DNA of 64,000 nt from JAGQYP01 sp041392305 (GCA_041392305.1 JAWKMJ010000009.1:1-64000); one strand, 5' to 3'. Numbered from the stretch's first letter, positions 1 to 8,310 are shown. Notes: generated by a model from the letters alone, not told the origin. Made by a program: numbers and translations.

Positions 1-594
1 ATTCATTTCAACACAATGGATGAAGATATTGCAGTTGACTTGGTCAAAGTTACGGATTCGGAAATGGTTGTATTATCTAGTTATGTTGGTGGGGACAGTA
101 ATAATAAAAAGATCGCATTGCTATATAAGATTGACTCTTCTAGAAACATAGTCTGGACTAGAAAGTACAGCATAGGATCGGAACATCACAATGTCTATGA
201 TCTAGAAAAGACAGATGATGGTGGATTTGTATTTACGGGATTCGTTTATCCTGATGGAGTGCATGGTCAAGATACCTGGATTGTGAAAGTAGATTCTATG
301 GGTTGTGATGTACCTTTATGTTATTTAGGGGAAAGAGAACTTGGTTTAGAAATTCCATTATTAAAATGCTATCCTAATCCTACAAACAATATATCCACAA
401 TTGAACTTCCAGATGATAGCCAAGTCCTTGAACTTTATGATATGCAAGGAAGAAAAATAAAGGAATTCAATTTAGAAAATCACCTTACCCAATTCCAGAT
501 GGATTTAGCTCCATTCAATAATGGAATTTACATATTAAAACTCTTTTCCAAATCCGAAAAAGTCATCGGTCAAGCAAAGTTGGTGAAGAGGTGA
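1..594 (+). CDS. T9SS-secreted protein, C-terminal part with sorting domain (5' truncated)
   Basis: The reading frame is open to the first base of the window, so this is the 3' end of a longer gene; the ATG at 16 is internal. The last ~75 codons, beginning LKCYPNPT, form a typical type IX secretion C-terminal sorting domain (Por secretion tail family): a YPNPT start, a central LYDMQGR strand and a final NNGIYILKL segment. Such domains direct a Sec-exported protein through the T9SS outer-membrane pore and are usually cleaved. The part before it has a repeat-like strand with DDGGFVFTG and DTWIVKVDSMG, as seen in beta-propeller-like secreted proteins of Bacteroidota. The cargo function is unknown because the N-terminus lies outside. 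It fits the gldKLMN genes at the other end of the window. Confidence 0.85.
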   Translation: MHFNTMDEDIAVDLVKVTDSEMVVLSSYVGGDSNNKKIALLYKIDSSRNIVWTRKYSIGSEHHNVYDLEKTDDGGFVFTGFVYPDGVHGQDTWIVKVDSMGCDVPLCYLGERELGLEIPLLKCYPNPTNNISTIELPDDSQVLELYDMQGRKIKEFNLENHLTQFQMDLAPFNNGIYILKLFSKSEKVIGQAKLVKR

Positions 595-668
595 TAAAAG
601 AACTCCCTCAGCTATATAGGAGAAGAGGATAAGGATTTTCCCATTCATTTTCGTAACTTTACATCCAT

Positions 669-1157
669 ATGAAATTCAAATCGGTATTTGCATATTTCCT
701 TTTAACGCTCTATATGTGGTCTTACGGGCACGCAATGAGTACGCATAATATCGTTTACGAAATTCAAAATCATACCCATAATCATACAGGTCATGCTCAT
801 TCTCACGAACACCCAAATGGAGATCATGATCATATTGAACATGGGGATCACGTAGATTACAGTTTATTGGACTTGATCTTCTGCGCGCTATCAGATTATG
901 GCCATTTTCTATGGGATATCGAACACGGAGAGCACGGTCAGCACTTTTCTTTGGGGCTTTCTCATCAGGATCTAATGAAAGATCTTGCCAATGGAACAAA
1001 TGTGATTCCGGTTCACCCTGTATTTGTTCAGTTTGAATTTCCTAAAGTTGAAACTTCCCTTGAAGTTGCTATTGAAACAATAGATCGATTTAGAGATAGG
1101 TCGGTCATACAGATTACCCAAACCCCTTTTAGAGGTCCCCCAGCATTTTCTTGTTAA
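669..1157 (+). CDS. His-rich secreted protein upstream of metal efflux genes
   Basis: A 162-residue protein with an N-terminal hydrophobic segment (about residues 5-20) that looks like a signal peptide, followed by a strikingly His/Asp-rich stretch at about residues 35-61 (motifs HTHNHTGHAHSHEH and GDHDHIEHGDH). More His residues follow in the middle. This composition suggests binding of a divalent or monovalent metal in the periplasm or at the outer surface. It lies 88 bp upstream of the CusA-like pump on the same strand and probably shares its regulation. I do not recognise a named family; a metal chaperone or buffer role is inferred from composition and position only. Confidence 0.7.
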   Translation: MKFKSVFAYFLLTLYMWSYGHAMSTHNIVYEIQNHTHNHTGHAHSHEHPNGDHDHIEHGDHVDYSLLDLIFCALSDYGHFLWDIEHGEHGQHFSLGLSHQDLMKDLANGTNVIPVHPVFVQFEFPKVETSLEVAIETIDRFRDRSVIQITQTPFRGPPAFSC

Positions 1158-1245
1158 TCCAAAATAGTTGATCAGATCAGCTGTTTTTTTATTCGATTCA
1201 AAGGAGTCGGATAGTCATTTTTTATAACAAGAAATTTTAGCATAC

Positions 1246-4200
1246 ATGATTCAAAAAATCATTCAATTTTCAGTTCAAAACAAACTGATCATTGGTTTAT
1301 TTACAATCGCAATAATCGTAGGTGGAATTTGGAGCGCCAATAAGGTTCCACTGGATGCGGTGCCTGATATTACGAACAATCAGGTGCAGGTCATCACGCA
1401 AGCACCCAATTTGGGAACGGAAGATATTGAGCAATTTGTAACTTATCCGGTGGAGTTGTCCATGGCAAATCTCCCAGGGGTAGTCGAAATTCGCTCGGTT
1501 TCCAGATTTGGTTTGTCGGTGGTGACCATCGTTTTCGAAGACCACATGGGAACATATCTTCCCCGCCAATTGGTCGACGAAAAACTGTCTCAGATCAAAA
1601 AAGAAATCCCTAAGGAATTCGGTGAACCCGAAATGGGACCTATTTCTACTGGTCTGGGAGAAATCTATCAATATACCCTCGAGGTAGATGAGGAGTTCAA
1701 AGGAAAGTACAGCGATGTTGACCTAAGAACAATTCAGGATTGGATTATCCGCCGACAAATGGCCATGGTGCCAGGTGTGGTGGAAGTCAATGCTTTCGGA
1801 GGGAATATCAAGCAATATGAGGTGGCAGTGAATCCGGATAAATTAAGGTCCATGGATTTGACCATTTCGGATGTTTTTACTGCTTTGGAACTCAATAATG
1901 AGAACACGGGTGGAGCCTATATCGAGAAAAACCACTACGCCAACTTCATTCGTGGAGAAGGTCTGGTAAAAGGTTTGGAAGATATCGAGCAAATCGTGGT
2001 CAAAAACATAAATAATGTACCGATCACGATCAAAGATGTGGCCACAGTACAATATGGAAAAGCTGTGCGATATGGAGCTTTAACCAAAGACGGAGAAGGA
2101 GAAGCAGTAGGGGGAATAATTCTCATGCTGAAAGATGCCAATTCCAATGAGGTAATCAAAGCGGTAAAAGATCGAATGGAACTCATTCAGGAATCTTTAC
2201 CTGAAGGGGTGCACATTGTTCCTTTTCTGGATCGAAGTGATCTGATCGGTAAAACAACAAGTACGGTTTCCCAAAACTTATTAGAAGGGGCTTTGATTGT
2301 TATTTTCGTTCTGGTTTTCCTTCTTGGAAACTGGCGCGGAGGTTTAATTGTGGCATCTACCATTCCTTTGTCGCTACTTTTTGCTTTTATTCTGATGTAT
2401 TATTTCGATGTCTGGGCCAATTTAATGAGTTTAGGAGCCATCGATTTTGGAATTATAGTAGATGGAGCGGTGATCATTGTGGAAGGAACGGTTTTTCTTT
2501 TTCATGAGAAATTGGTTAAGCAGTTGAACATACAGTCGGAACATCGAGATGAAATGGCAGAAAAAGCGGCGAGTCGAATGATGCGTTCGGCCTTTTTTGG
2601 TCAGTTGATCATCTTGATCGTTTTCATTCCAATTTTAGGTCTGCAAGGAGTAGAGGGGAAAATGTTCAAACCGATGGCATTGACTTTCATTTTTGCCATG
2701 ATTGGAGCTATGATTCTATGCTTGACCTACGTTCCAATGATGTCTTCCTGGTTCTTGCGAGCAGGTTCTTTGAAAGTTTCCTGGGGAGATAAATTCATTC
2801 TTTGGTTGGAGAAAATCTATGAGGGTGTTCTGAAAAGAGTCCTTAAGTGGAGTGTCGCAACAGTCGCGATCAGCTTGGTATTTTTGGTGATTGCTGTTTT
2901 TTCATTTACAAGAATGGGAGGAGAGTTCATGCCGAAATTAGATGAAGGGGATATTGCTTTTCACGTCATTCTAAAACCAGGAAGTTCCCTTTCCGAAACA
3001 ACAGAAACCACAACAAAAGTGGAAAAATTGATGATGGAGTCCTTCCCTGAAATCGAACATATTTTCTGTAGAATAGGTGTGGCAGAAGTACCTACCGACC
3101 CCATGCCCATGGATGTAGCGGATGTCATCGTAAATCTCAAACCAGAAAGCGAATGGGTATCGGCTTCTTCCAAACAAGAACTCATTGAATTGATGAAAGC
3201 CAAAGTGATGGAAATTCCCGGTGTGAATTATGAATTTACCCAACCCATTGAAATGCGTTTTAATGAGCTGATCACAGGAATTCGAGAAGATGTGGCGATC
3301 AAATTATTTGGAGAAGATCTCAATATTCTAGAGCAAAAAGTCAATGAAATAAGTGGGATTATTGGTGGAATTGATGGAATTGGCGACATGAAAGTGGAAG
3401 CTACGGGTGGATTACCGCAATTGGTGGTTCGCTACGAAAGAAATAAAGTAGCCCAATATGGTTTGGAAATACACGAGCTCAATAATCTCATCCAAACGGC
3501 TTTTGGTGGAGGAATGGCTGGTGTGATTTTCGAAGGAGAAAAGCGTTTTGATCTGGTTGTTCGATTGGATTCCGCGCATCGAAGAAGTATAGAAGATTTG
3601 AGAAACATCTATATTTCAACGGCTTCTGGAGCTCAAGTTCCGCTGAAAGAAGTGGCACATATCGATTACGAAAATGGTCCAATGCAGATCAGTAGAGATA
3701 ACACCAATCGCAGGGCCTATGTCGGAATCAACGTTCGAGGTCGTGATGTGCAGTCTTTGGTGGAAGAAATCAAAGCCAAACTGGATGCAGAGCTGGATTT
3801 ACCTCCGGGATACTACATTCGATACGGTGGAGCATTTGAGAATTTAGAACGTGCCAGTAATCGACTCAAATTGTTGGTTCCAGTGGCTTTGGGGATGATT
3901 TTTCTCTTGATCTTTTTCGCTTTAAAATCCATAAAACAAACACTTATGATTTATATGGCAATTCCATTATCGGCCATTGGAGGAGTCTTTTTTCTACTGA
4001 TTCGAGACATGCCTTTTAGTATTTCGGCTGGAGTAGGCTTTATCGTGCTTTTTGGAGTTGCGGTACTAAACGGACTCGTATTGATCAACGGCTGGAACGA
4101 ACTCAAAGAAGAAGGAGTAGAGGATCTAAATGAAAGAATTCGTTTGGGGGCCCGAAGAAGAATTCGTCCTATTTTGCTAACGGCATTGACGGATATTCTA

Positions 4201-5601
4201 GGCTTTTTACCCATGGCGATTTCCACTTCTGCTGGGGCTGAGGTCCAACAACCTTTGGCTACTGTCGTGATTGGTGGAATGGTTTCAGCTACTTTTTTAA
4301 CGCTGGTCATACTACCGATTTTGTATAAATGGACGGAGAAAAAACAATCGCTTTCAGTGAGTCCGAAAGTTGTTGGAATCGGACTGATTTTACTAACTTT
4401 TGGCTATTCACAATCGGGATGGGGTCAGACGGATTCTTCGATGACTTCTCTTGAAGAAGTGATCCAAATCGGAATGCAAAATAACAACAGTGTGGCCATT
4501 GCCGAATCTCAAATGCATTTGTATGAGCAACAGAAGAAAGCGGCCTTCAATCCGGGAAAAACAAATTTTGACATCGAGTATGGGCAAATCAATAGTTTTA
4601 ACAATGATTTCACCTTTGCTTTTAGTCAAACTTTCGAATTTCCAACGGTCTACACTTCCAGATTGAAAAAAGCCAAACAAGAAGTTCAAAGCGCTGAATT
4701 ACAGTTGGAGGTAGTCAAGAACAAACTCAAGTTTTTGATTCGACAAAATTGGTATTATTTGGCTTATTTGAAGGAATACAAGGAGATTCTAGAATATCAG
4801 GATTCTTTGATGCAAAGGGTGGTACGCGCAGCGAATTTGAGGTATGAAGTGGAAGCGACCAACCAGCTTGAAAAAGTATCTGCAGAAACCAAATTGATGG
4901 AAATTCGCAATCAAATCAAAATGGTGGAGGCTGATATGCTTATCAAGCAAAGAGAAATCAGCATTTTATTGAATGATTCCTTGGGCTTGAATTTTAGTCC
5001 GACAGCCTTTGATAAAGCCGACCTTTTGATCAGCATGGATTCCGCAGAGATCGCAAACAATCCTGACTTGGCCTACATTCAGCAGCAAATCAATGTCGCG
5101 GATGCCGAGATCAAGGTGAATTCGAACAAACTCTGGCCGGATCTGAAAATTGGGTATTACAATCAATCCATGATCGGAACTCCAACGCCCTCTGGTGGAG
5201 TGGCAGACATGAACGATCGCTTGCATGTTTTGCACGCAGGGATCACGATTCCTTTGTTCTTTGGGTCTTACCGATCGGATATCAAATCAGCAAAAATTCA
5301 AAAAGAGATCGCAGAATTCAACGCGAAAAGCTACGAGATCAATTTGAATAGCCAGTTTGAAATAAAAACCCGAGAAATGATCAAGAGTCGTGACAATTTG
5401 AAATATTACCAGGATTACGGTTCGAAACAATCTGAATTATTGATCAAAAATGCACAGAAAAGTTACGAATCAGGTTCGGTCGATTACATGACATATTATC
5501 AGACCTTGAATCAAGGAATTCAAATTAAAAAGGAATACATAAAAGCATTAAGTGAATACAATAAGTCGGTAATCGATTTGGCTTATTTAGTTGGAAAATA
5601 G
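1246..5601 (+). CDS. cusA: CusA/CzcA-family heavy-metal RND pump fused to a TolC-like outer-membrane domain
   Basis: At 1451 residues this is about 400 longer than a standard heavy-metal RND pump (~1040). Residues 1 to ~1045 are the RND transporter: an N-terminal membrane helix, porter domains, a helix carrying DFGIIVDGAVIIVEG (from about residue 400), which holds the charged residue typical of proton relay in metal RND pumps, and a second helix block ending near residue 1040. From about residue 1065 onward the sequence is an outer membrane efflux protein (TolC/CzcC-like) with long amphipathic helices and a GITIPLFFG segment. Hydrophobic residues ~1045-1062 lie at the junction. The family exports Cu/Ag or Co/Zn/Cd using the proton gradient; the metal cannot be told here. 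The fusion recurs in Bacteroidota. The adaptor gene follows 50 bp downstream. Confidence 0.93.
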   Translation: MIQKIIQFSVQNKLIIGLFTIAIIVGGIWSANKVPLDAVPDITNNQVQVITQAPNLGTEDIEQFVTYPVELSMANLPGVVEIRSVSRFGLSVVTIVFEDHMGTYLPRQLVDEKLSQIKKEIPKEFGEPEMGPISTGLGEIYQYTLEVDEEFKGKYSDVDLRTIQDWIIRRQMAMVPGVVEVNAFGGNIKQYEVAVNPDKLRSMDLTISDVFTALELNNENTGGAYIEKNHYANFIRGEGLVKGLEDIEQIVVKNINNVPITIKDVATVQYGKAVRYGALTKDGEGEAVGGIILMLKDANSNEVIKAVKDRMELIQESLPEGVHIVPFLDRSDLIGKTTSTVSQNLLEGALIVIFVLVFLLGNWRGGLIVASTIPLSLLFAFILMYYFDVWANLMSLGAIDFGIIVDGAVIIVEGTVFLFHEKLVKQLNIQSEHRDEMAEKAASRMMRSAFFGQLIILIVFIPILGLQGVEGKMFKPMALTFIFAMIGAMILCLTYVPMMSSWFLRAGSLKVSWGDKFILWLEKIYEGVLKRVLKWSVATVAISLVFLVIAVFSFTRMGGEFMPKLDEGDIAFHVILKPGSSLSETTETTTKVEKLMMESFPEIEHIFCRIGVAEVPTDPMPMDVADVIVNLKPESEWVSASSKQELIELMKAKVMEIPGVNYEFTQPIEMRFNELITGIREDVAIKLFGEDLNILEQKVNEISGIIGGIDGIGDMKVEATGGLPQLVVRYERNKVAQYGLEIHELNNLIQTAFGGGMAGVIFEGEKRFDLVVRLDSAHRRSIEDLRNIYISTASGAQVPLKEVAHIDYENGPMQISRDNTNRRAYVGINVRGRDVQSLVEEIKAKLDAELDLPPGYYIRYGGAFENLERASNRLKLLVPVALGMIFLLIFFALKSIKQTLMIYMAIPLSAIGGVFFLLIRDMPFSISAGVGFIVLFGVAVLNGLVLINGWNELKEEGVEDLNERIRLGARRRIRPILLTALTDILGFLPMAISTSAGAEVQQPLATVVIGGMVSATFLTLVILPILYKWTEKKQSLSVSPKVVGIGLILLTFGYSQSGWGQTDSSMTSLEEVIQIGMQNNNSVAIAESQMHLYEQQKKAAFNPGKTNFDIEYGQINSFNNDFTFAFSQTFEFPTVYTSRLKKAKQEVQSAELQLEVVKNKLKFLIRQNWYYLAYLKEYKEILEYQDSLMQRVVRAANLRYEVEATNQLEKVSAETKLMEIRNQIKMVEADMLIKQREISILLNDSLGLNFSPTAFDKADLLISMDSAEIANNPDLAYIQQQINVADAEIKVNSNKLWPDLKIGYYNQSMIGTPTPSGGVADMNDRLHVLHAGITIPLFFGSYRSDIKSAKIQKEIAEFNAKSYEINLNSQFEIKTREMIKSRDNLKYYQDYGSKQSELLIKNAQKSYESGSVDYMTYYQTLNQGIQIKKEYIKALSEYNKSVIDLAYLVGK

Positions 5602-5651
5602 TTATTGGATATCTGGGTAGCTGGATAAAATGAATTTATAAATAAAAAGAA

Positions 5652-6821
5652 ATGAAAAATCTTAAAATATACAGTGCAATGCTTTCTTTTCTGCTCATTT
5701 CCTGTGGAGGAGAGGCAGGATCAGAAGCACAACAAGATGGACAAGCACATGATGACCATCATCATGATGTCGTATTATTAAACGCCAAGCAGGTTGAAGT
5801 TTTAGACTTGAAAATGGCAGCAATTGAAGAGCGCAATATGGGTTCTTATGTGCAGGTAAACGGACAATTGGAAGTGCCACCAAAGCACGAGGCTGAAATC
5901 ACAGCTATTATCGGGGCCAATGTGCAGGATATTAAAGTGATTGAAGGTCAGCAAGTGAAAAAAGGACAAGTTTTGGCGACCATTGCCCATCCAGATCTGA
6001 TCGAACTTCAATCGGATTATATTGCCAAATGGAATGAATTGCAATACCTGAAAACCGAATTCGAACGGCAGGAAAAGCTGTACAAAGAAAAGGTGAGTTC
6101 TGGCAAGGAATTTCAAAAGATCAAATCAGAATACAATGCCAAACTAGGAATTGTAAATGGACTAGAATCCAAATTGAGTTTGTTGGGTATCAGCAAAGAA
6201 AGTTTGCAGGAAAACAAGATCCATCAAATCATTCCCGTACGCAGTCCAATTGACGGATTCATGCGAAAAGTGGAGGTTAGAGTAGGTCAGTACGTGAATC
6301 CATCCACCCCAATGTTCGAAATCGTAAACGTCGAACACGTGCATGCCGATTTAATGGTGTTTGAAAGAGATGTACATAAAGTAAAAGAAGGTCAGAAAGT
6401 ACTTTTTTCTGTCGAATCTCTACCGGGAAAAGAACTCACAGCTGAAATCTACGCCGTTGGAAGAAACTTCGAAAGCGAACCTAAAGCCGTGCATCTTCAT
6501 GCAGAATTGGACAATAAAGAAGGCGTTTTAATACCGGGAATGTACGTCCAAGGGAAAATTTATGTAGAAGATGCCAAAGTGATGGCCTTGCCCGAAGATG
6601 CTGTGGTGAGAGACGGAGACAAATATTATGTTTTTAGAGCCTACAATCACGGAGAAGATTTCGAATTTATTCCTACGGAAGTAGGCGTAGGCACCATGGA
6701 CAATGGTTGGGTTGAGATCAAATTCTTAGAAACATACAAGCCAGAAACAAAATTTGCTTTGAACAATGCCTATAAGATTTTGGCTGAACTACAGAAAGAA
6801 GGAGTGGAACACAGCCATTAG
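5652..6821 (+). CDS. cusB: Efflux RND periplasmic adaptor subunit (CusB/CzcB family), lipoprotein
   Basis: A 389-residue membrane-fusion protein. The N-terminus is a lipoprotein signal (LLISC, Cys18), followed by a short His-rich linker (AHDDHHHD, about residues 32-39) suited to metal capture. Next come the usual elements: a barrel-sandwich half with IEGQQVKKGQVLATIAHPDL, a coiled-coil hairpin (about residues 115-175), the returning half with SPIDGFMRKVEVRVGQYV, and a beta-barrel and membrane-proximal region. It joins the inner-membrane pump to the outer-membrane channel domain, which here is part of the pump polypeptide. It lies 50 bp downstream of that gene and is very likely cotranscribed. 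Metal specificity is not determined. Confidence 0.92.
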   Translation: MKNLKIYSAMLSFLLISCGGEAGSEAQQDGQAHDDHHHDVVLLNAKQVEVLDLKMAAIEERNMGSYVQVNGQLEVPPKHEAEITAIIGANVQDIKVIEGQQVKKGQVLATIAHPDLIELQSDYIAKWNELQYLKTEFERQEKLYKEKVSSGKEFQKIKSEYNAKLGIVNGLESKLSLLGISKESLQENKIHQIIPVRSPIDGFMRKVEVRVGQYVNPSTPMFEIVNVEHVHADLMVFERDVHKVKEGQKVLFSVESLPGKELTAEIYAVGRNFESEPKAVHLHAELDNKEGVLIPGMYVQGKIYVEDAKVMALPEDAVVRDGDKYYVFRAYNHGEDFEFIPTEVGVGTMDNGWVEIKFLETYKPETKFALNNAYKILAELQKEGVEHSH

Positions 6822-6896
6822 GAGAGTGAGGATGAAAGTTTGAGAGTGATAAGGGGAAAATGAGATCGAAAGAAAAGAGCATTTTATTTTTTCGGT

Positions 6897-6931
6897 TTTG
6901 TTTTCCACTTATTGAAAATTTACTATTTTTG
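6897..6931 (+). promoter_or_regulatory. Bacteroidota-type promoter for tRNA-Leu
   Basis: The -7 box TATTTTTG (6924-6931) matches TAnnTTTG exactly and has a TTTG at 6897-6900, 23 nt upstream. The tRNA starts 20 nt downstream of the -7 box, a normal distance for a stable RNA with a short leader. Confidence 0.6.
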
Positions 6932-6951
6932 CCGTCCGCTAAGAGCAAAAT

Positions 6952-7033
6952 GCCCAGGTGGCGGAACTGGTAGACGCGCTGGATTCAAAATCCAGTTCTT
7001 TCGGGAGTGAGGGTTCGATTCCCTCCCTGGGTA
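6952..7033 (+). tRNA. tRNA-Leu (CAA anticodon)
   Basis: An 82-nt cloverleaf with a long variable arm, as in class II tRNAs. The acceptor strand GCCCAGG pairs with CCTGGGT (G1-U72 wobble), with discriminator A. The D-arm holds AACTGGTAGACGCG, the anticodon stem-loop is CTGGA-TTCAAAA-TCCAG (anticodon CAA, decoding UUG), the variable arm is TTCTTTCGGGAGT, and the T-arm is GAGGGTTCGATTCCCTC. No CCA is encoded (CTA follows), so CCA is added after transcription. A rho-independent terminator follows 18 nt later. A degraded partial copy lies about 95 bp downstream. Confidence 0.96.
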
Positions 7034-7051
7034 CTAGACAGAATGAGAAAG

Positions 7052-7082
7052 AAAGCGAGAATGAGAGTTCTCGCTTTTTTTG
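7052..7082 (+). terminator. Rho-independent terminator of tRNA-Leu
   Basis: The stem AGCGAGAA / TTCTCGCT (7054-7061 with 7068-7075) has a 6-nt loop and is followed by seven T. An almost identical hairpin recurs at 7265-7294 behind the degraded tRNA copy. Confidence 0.85.
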
Positions 7083-7141
7083 TTGAGAAAACGTGAAAAA
7101 CCCTTTGGTCAATATTAAGAATCCAAGAACTGGTAGACGCG

Positions 7142-7157
7142 TCCCGATGCATCGGGA
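7142..7157. repeat. 16-nt perfect palindrome in place of the anticodon arm
   Basis: TCCCGATGCATCGGGA is fully self-complementary and sits exactly between the tRNA-derived segments AACTGGTAGACGCG and TTCTTTCGGGAGT. In the intact copy those segments flank the anticodon stem-loop. It may be a mobile or recombination-generated short palindrome. Confidence 0.8.
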
Positions 7158-7181
7158 TTCTTTCGGGAGTGAGGGTTCGAT

Positions 7182-7232
7182 CCATGAGGATTTCTAAAAG
7201 AAATGTCATGGTGCTGACCAATAGCGTCAGCA
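7182..7232. repeat. Double-hairpin insertion in the tRNA-Leu remnant
   Basis: Hairpin A (7182-7211) pairs CCATGA with TCATGG and ATTTCT with AGAAAT around an AAA loop. Hairpin B (7212-7232) is TGCTGAC-CAATAGC-GTCAGCA, a perfect 7-bp stem. They abut without a spacer. The flanks match the intact tRNA exactly, so the block is a clean 51-nt insertion. Confidence 0.8.
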
Positions 7233-7264
7233 TCCCTCCCTGGGTACAAGACAGAATGAGAAAG

Positions 7265-7295
7265 AAAGCGAGAATGAAAGTTCTCGCTTTTTTTG
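7265..7295 (+). terminator. Duplicated terminator behind the tRNA-Leu remnant
   Basis: The same AGCGAGAA / TTCTCGCT stem as behind the intact tRNA, with one loop base changed, and a run of seven T. The surrounding sequence AGACAGAATGAGAAAG is also duplicated. Confidence 0.7.
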
Positions 7296-7317
7296 TTATC
7301 AAAATTTCTTGTAAAAA

Positions 7318-7334
7318 ATACTAGAAAATAGTAT
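7318..7334. promoter_or_regulatory. Probable operator of the parDE operon
   Basis: The inverted repeat ATACTA-GAAAA-TAGTAT lies 27 bp before the parD start codon and runs into a -7-like box (TATATTTA). ParD-type antitoxins usually repress their own promoter at such palindromes. The assignment is inferred from position and symmetry. Confidence 0.45.
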
Positions 7335-7360
7335 ATTTAAGCTAATTAATTGATATTCAA

Positions 7361-7618
7361 ATGGCAAAAACCACCTCATATATACTGGGAGAACAATTTG
7401 ATCAGATGATTCGGGAAGAAGTTGAATCTGGAAAATACAAGAATGCCTCGGAAGTGGTACGCGAAGGCTTGCGATTACTTTTTGAAAAGAAAAAGGCCGA
7501 GGAACATTTAATATTTTTGGTAGAGGAGTCTCAAAAAGAAGGTTATGATGAAAACTTCGATAGAGAAAAATATTTGGAAGACTTAAAAAAGAAGTACAGC
7601 CAAAACCCCAAAAAATGA
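7361..7618 (+). CDS. parD: ParD-like antitoxin (type II, ribbon-helix-helix)
   Basis: An 85-residue protein of the ParD/CopG-type antitoxin family. The N-terminal half contains the family pattern SGKYKNASEVVREGLRLL (about residues 22-39), which forms the ribbon-helix-helix DNA-binding dimer. The charged C-terminal tail (residues ~45-85, rich in K and E) would wrap around and neutralise the toxin. It overlaps the ParE-like toxin gene by 4 bp (ATGA), the usual translationally coupled layout. The palindrome just upstream is a likely autoregulatory operator. Confidence 0.88.
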   Translation: MAKTTSYILGEQFDQMIREEVESGKYKNASEVVREGLRLLFEKKKAEEHLIFLVEESQKEGYDENFDREKYLEDLKKKYSQNPKK

Positions 7619-7920
7619 AAACTCCCCATTTCCTCCTAAGTCACCCCGCCCAAAGAGATTTAGAAACCATATTTGTTGAATCATTACATTTTATTGAAGT
7701 GAGCATGGAACAAGCCATTGCCTATCAAGAACTGTTATTGGATAGCATGGAGTGGATATCATTGAATCAAAATGCAGGTCAATTGATTATTCCAGAAAAA
7801 GGCATATACAAATGGAGTGTAGGTTCTCATGTTTTAATTTATACTCAGCAGAAAAGTCATGTTTGCATTGAGAGAATTGTGCGTCAAAACTCTTGGTTCA
7901 TGCAGAGTTTAGTGAGCTAG
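7615..7920 (+). CDS. parE: ParE/RelE-family toxin
   Basis: A 101-residue toxin of the RelE/ParE fold. Visible family features are an N-terminal helix-forming part (SHPAQRDLETIFVESLHF) and the C-terminal strands ending VLIYTQQKSHVCIERIVRQNSW, where the I-Y and R-I-V-R positions match the conserved core. ParE members poison DNA gyrase and RelE members cleave mRNA; the sequence alone does not decide, but the ParD-type partner favours ParE. It overlaps parD by 4 bp. The length is normal, so the system looks intact. It lies next to the scarred tRNA copy, a typical insertion neighbourhood. Confidence 0.85.
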   Translation: MKTPHFLLSHPAQRDLETIFVESLHFIEVSMEQAIAYQELLLDSMEWISLNQNAGQLIIPEKGIYKWSVGSHVLIYTQQKSHVCIERIVRQNSWFMQSLVS

Positions 7921-8051
7921 TTGTTTTTGATAGTTTTCCCATTTCAACCATCTTAAAACAAAATGATTAACTTCATAGCGAAATGTGATGATGGTCACAT
8001 AAAATGAACTGAAATACTGTAATATTTGTTATAACAATAAAATAAGAAATT

Positions 8052-8255
8052 ATGAAAAAGAACATGGGATCAGTTGATCGAATCGTTAGAATTTTAATCG
8101 CTTTGGTTATCGGTGTGCTGTATTTTATGGAAGTTATTGAAGGAACCTTGGGAATTGTATTGGTTGGTTTAGCCGCTATTTTCCTTTTGACCAGCTTCAT
8201 TAGCTTTTGTCCACTTTACTTACCCTTCGGAATAAAGACCTGTAAATCCAAATAG
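8052..8255 (+). CDS. DUF2892-family inner-membrane protein
   Basis: A 67-residue protein with two hydrophobic segments (about residues 12-27 and 32-50) and the family signature: a start near NMGSVDRIVRILIAL, a central GTLGIVLVGLAAIFLLTS, and an ending FCPLYLPFGIKTC. DUF2892 domains occur alone or fused to rhodanese domains (YgaP-like). The function of stand-alone copies is unknown. The gene stands alone and a hairpin terminator follows at 8282. Confidence 0.85.
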   Translation: MKKNMGSVDRIVRILIALVIGVLYFMEVIEGTLGIVLVGLAAIFLLTSFISFCPLYLPFGIKTCKSK

Positions 8256-8281
8256 ATCATACCAAAATATTTTAATTCGTG

Positions 8282-8310
8282 AAGCACTTCAGAGTTGAGG
8301 TGCTTTTTTA
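8282..8310 (+). terminator. Terminator after the DUF2892 gene
   Basis: The hairpin arms AAGCAC and GTGCTT surround an imperfect inner stem, followed by a run of six T. Confidence 0.65.

Larger units (their letters stand above)
7128..7247 (+). pseudogene. Degenerate second copy of tRNA-Leu, with palindromic replacements
   Basis: From AACTGGTAGACGCG (7128-7141) to CCCTCCCTGGGTAC (ending 7247) this repeats the tRNA-Leu at 6965-7034. The 5' acceptor strand is missing. The 17-nt anticodon stem-loop is replaced by the perfect 16-nt palindrome TCCCGATGCATCGGGA (7142-7157). A 51-nt block (7182-7232) is inserted cleanly in the T-loop after GGGTTCGAT. The block consists of two adjacent hairpins, 7182-7211 and 7212-7232. 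The downstream terminator is duplicated too. It cannot form a functional tRNA because the acceptor stem has no 5' strand and there is no anticodon. Confidence 0.85.

Noticed and set aside
6985..7302. Open frame of 105 codons on the minus strand across both tRNA-Leu copies
   Set aside because: It is antisense to a functional tRNA and its duplicate; the repeated LILAFFLILS segment only reflects the duplicated DNA.
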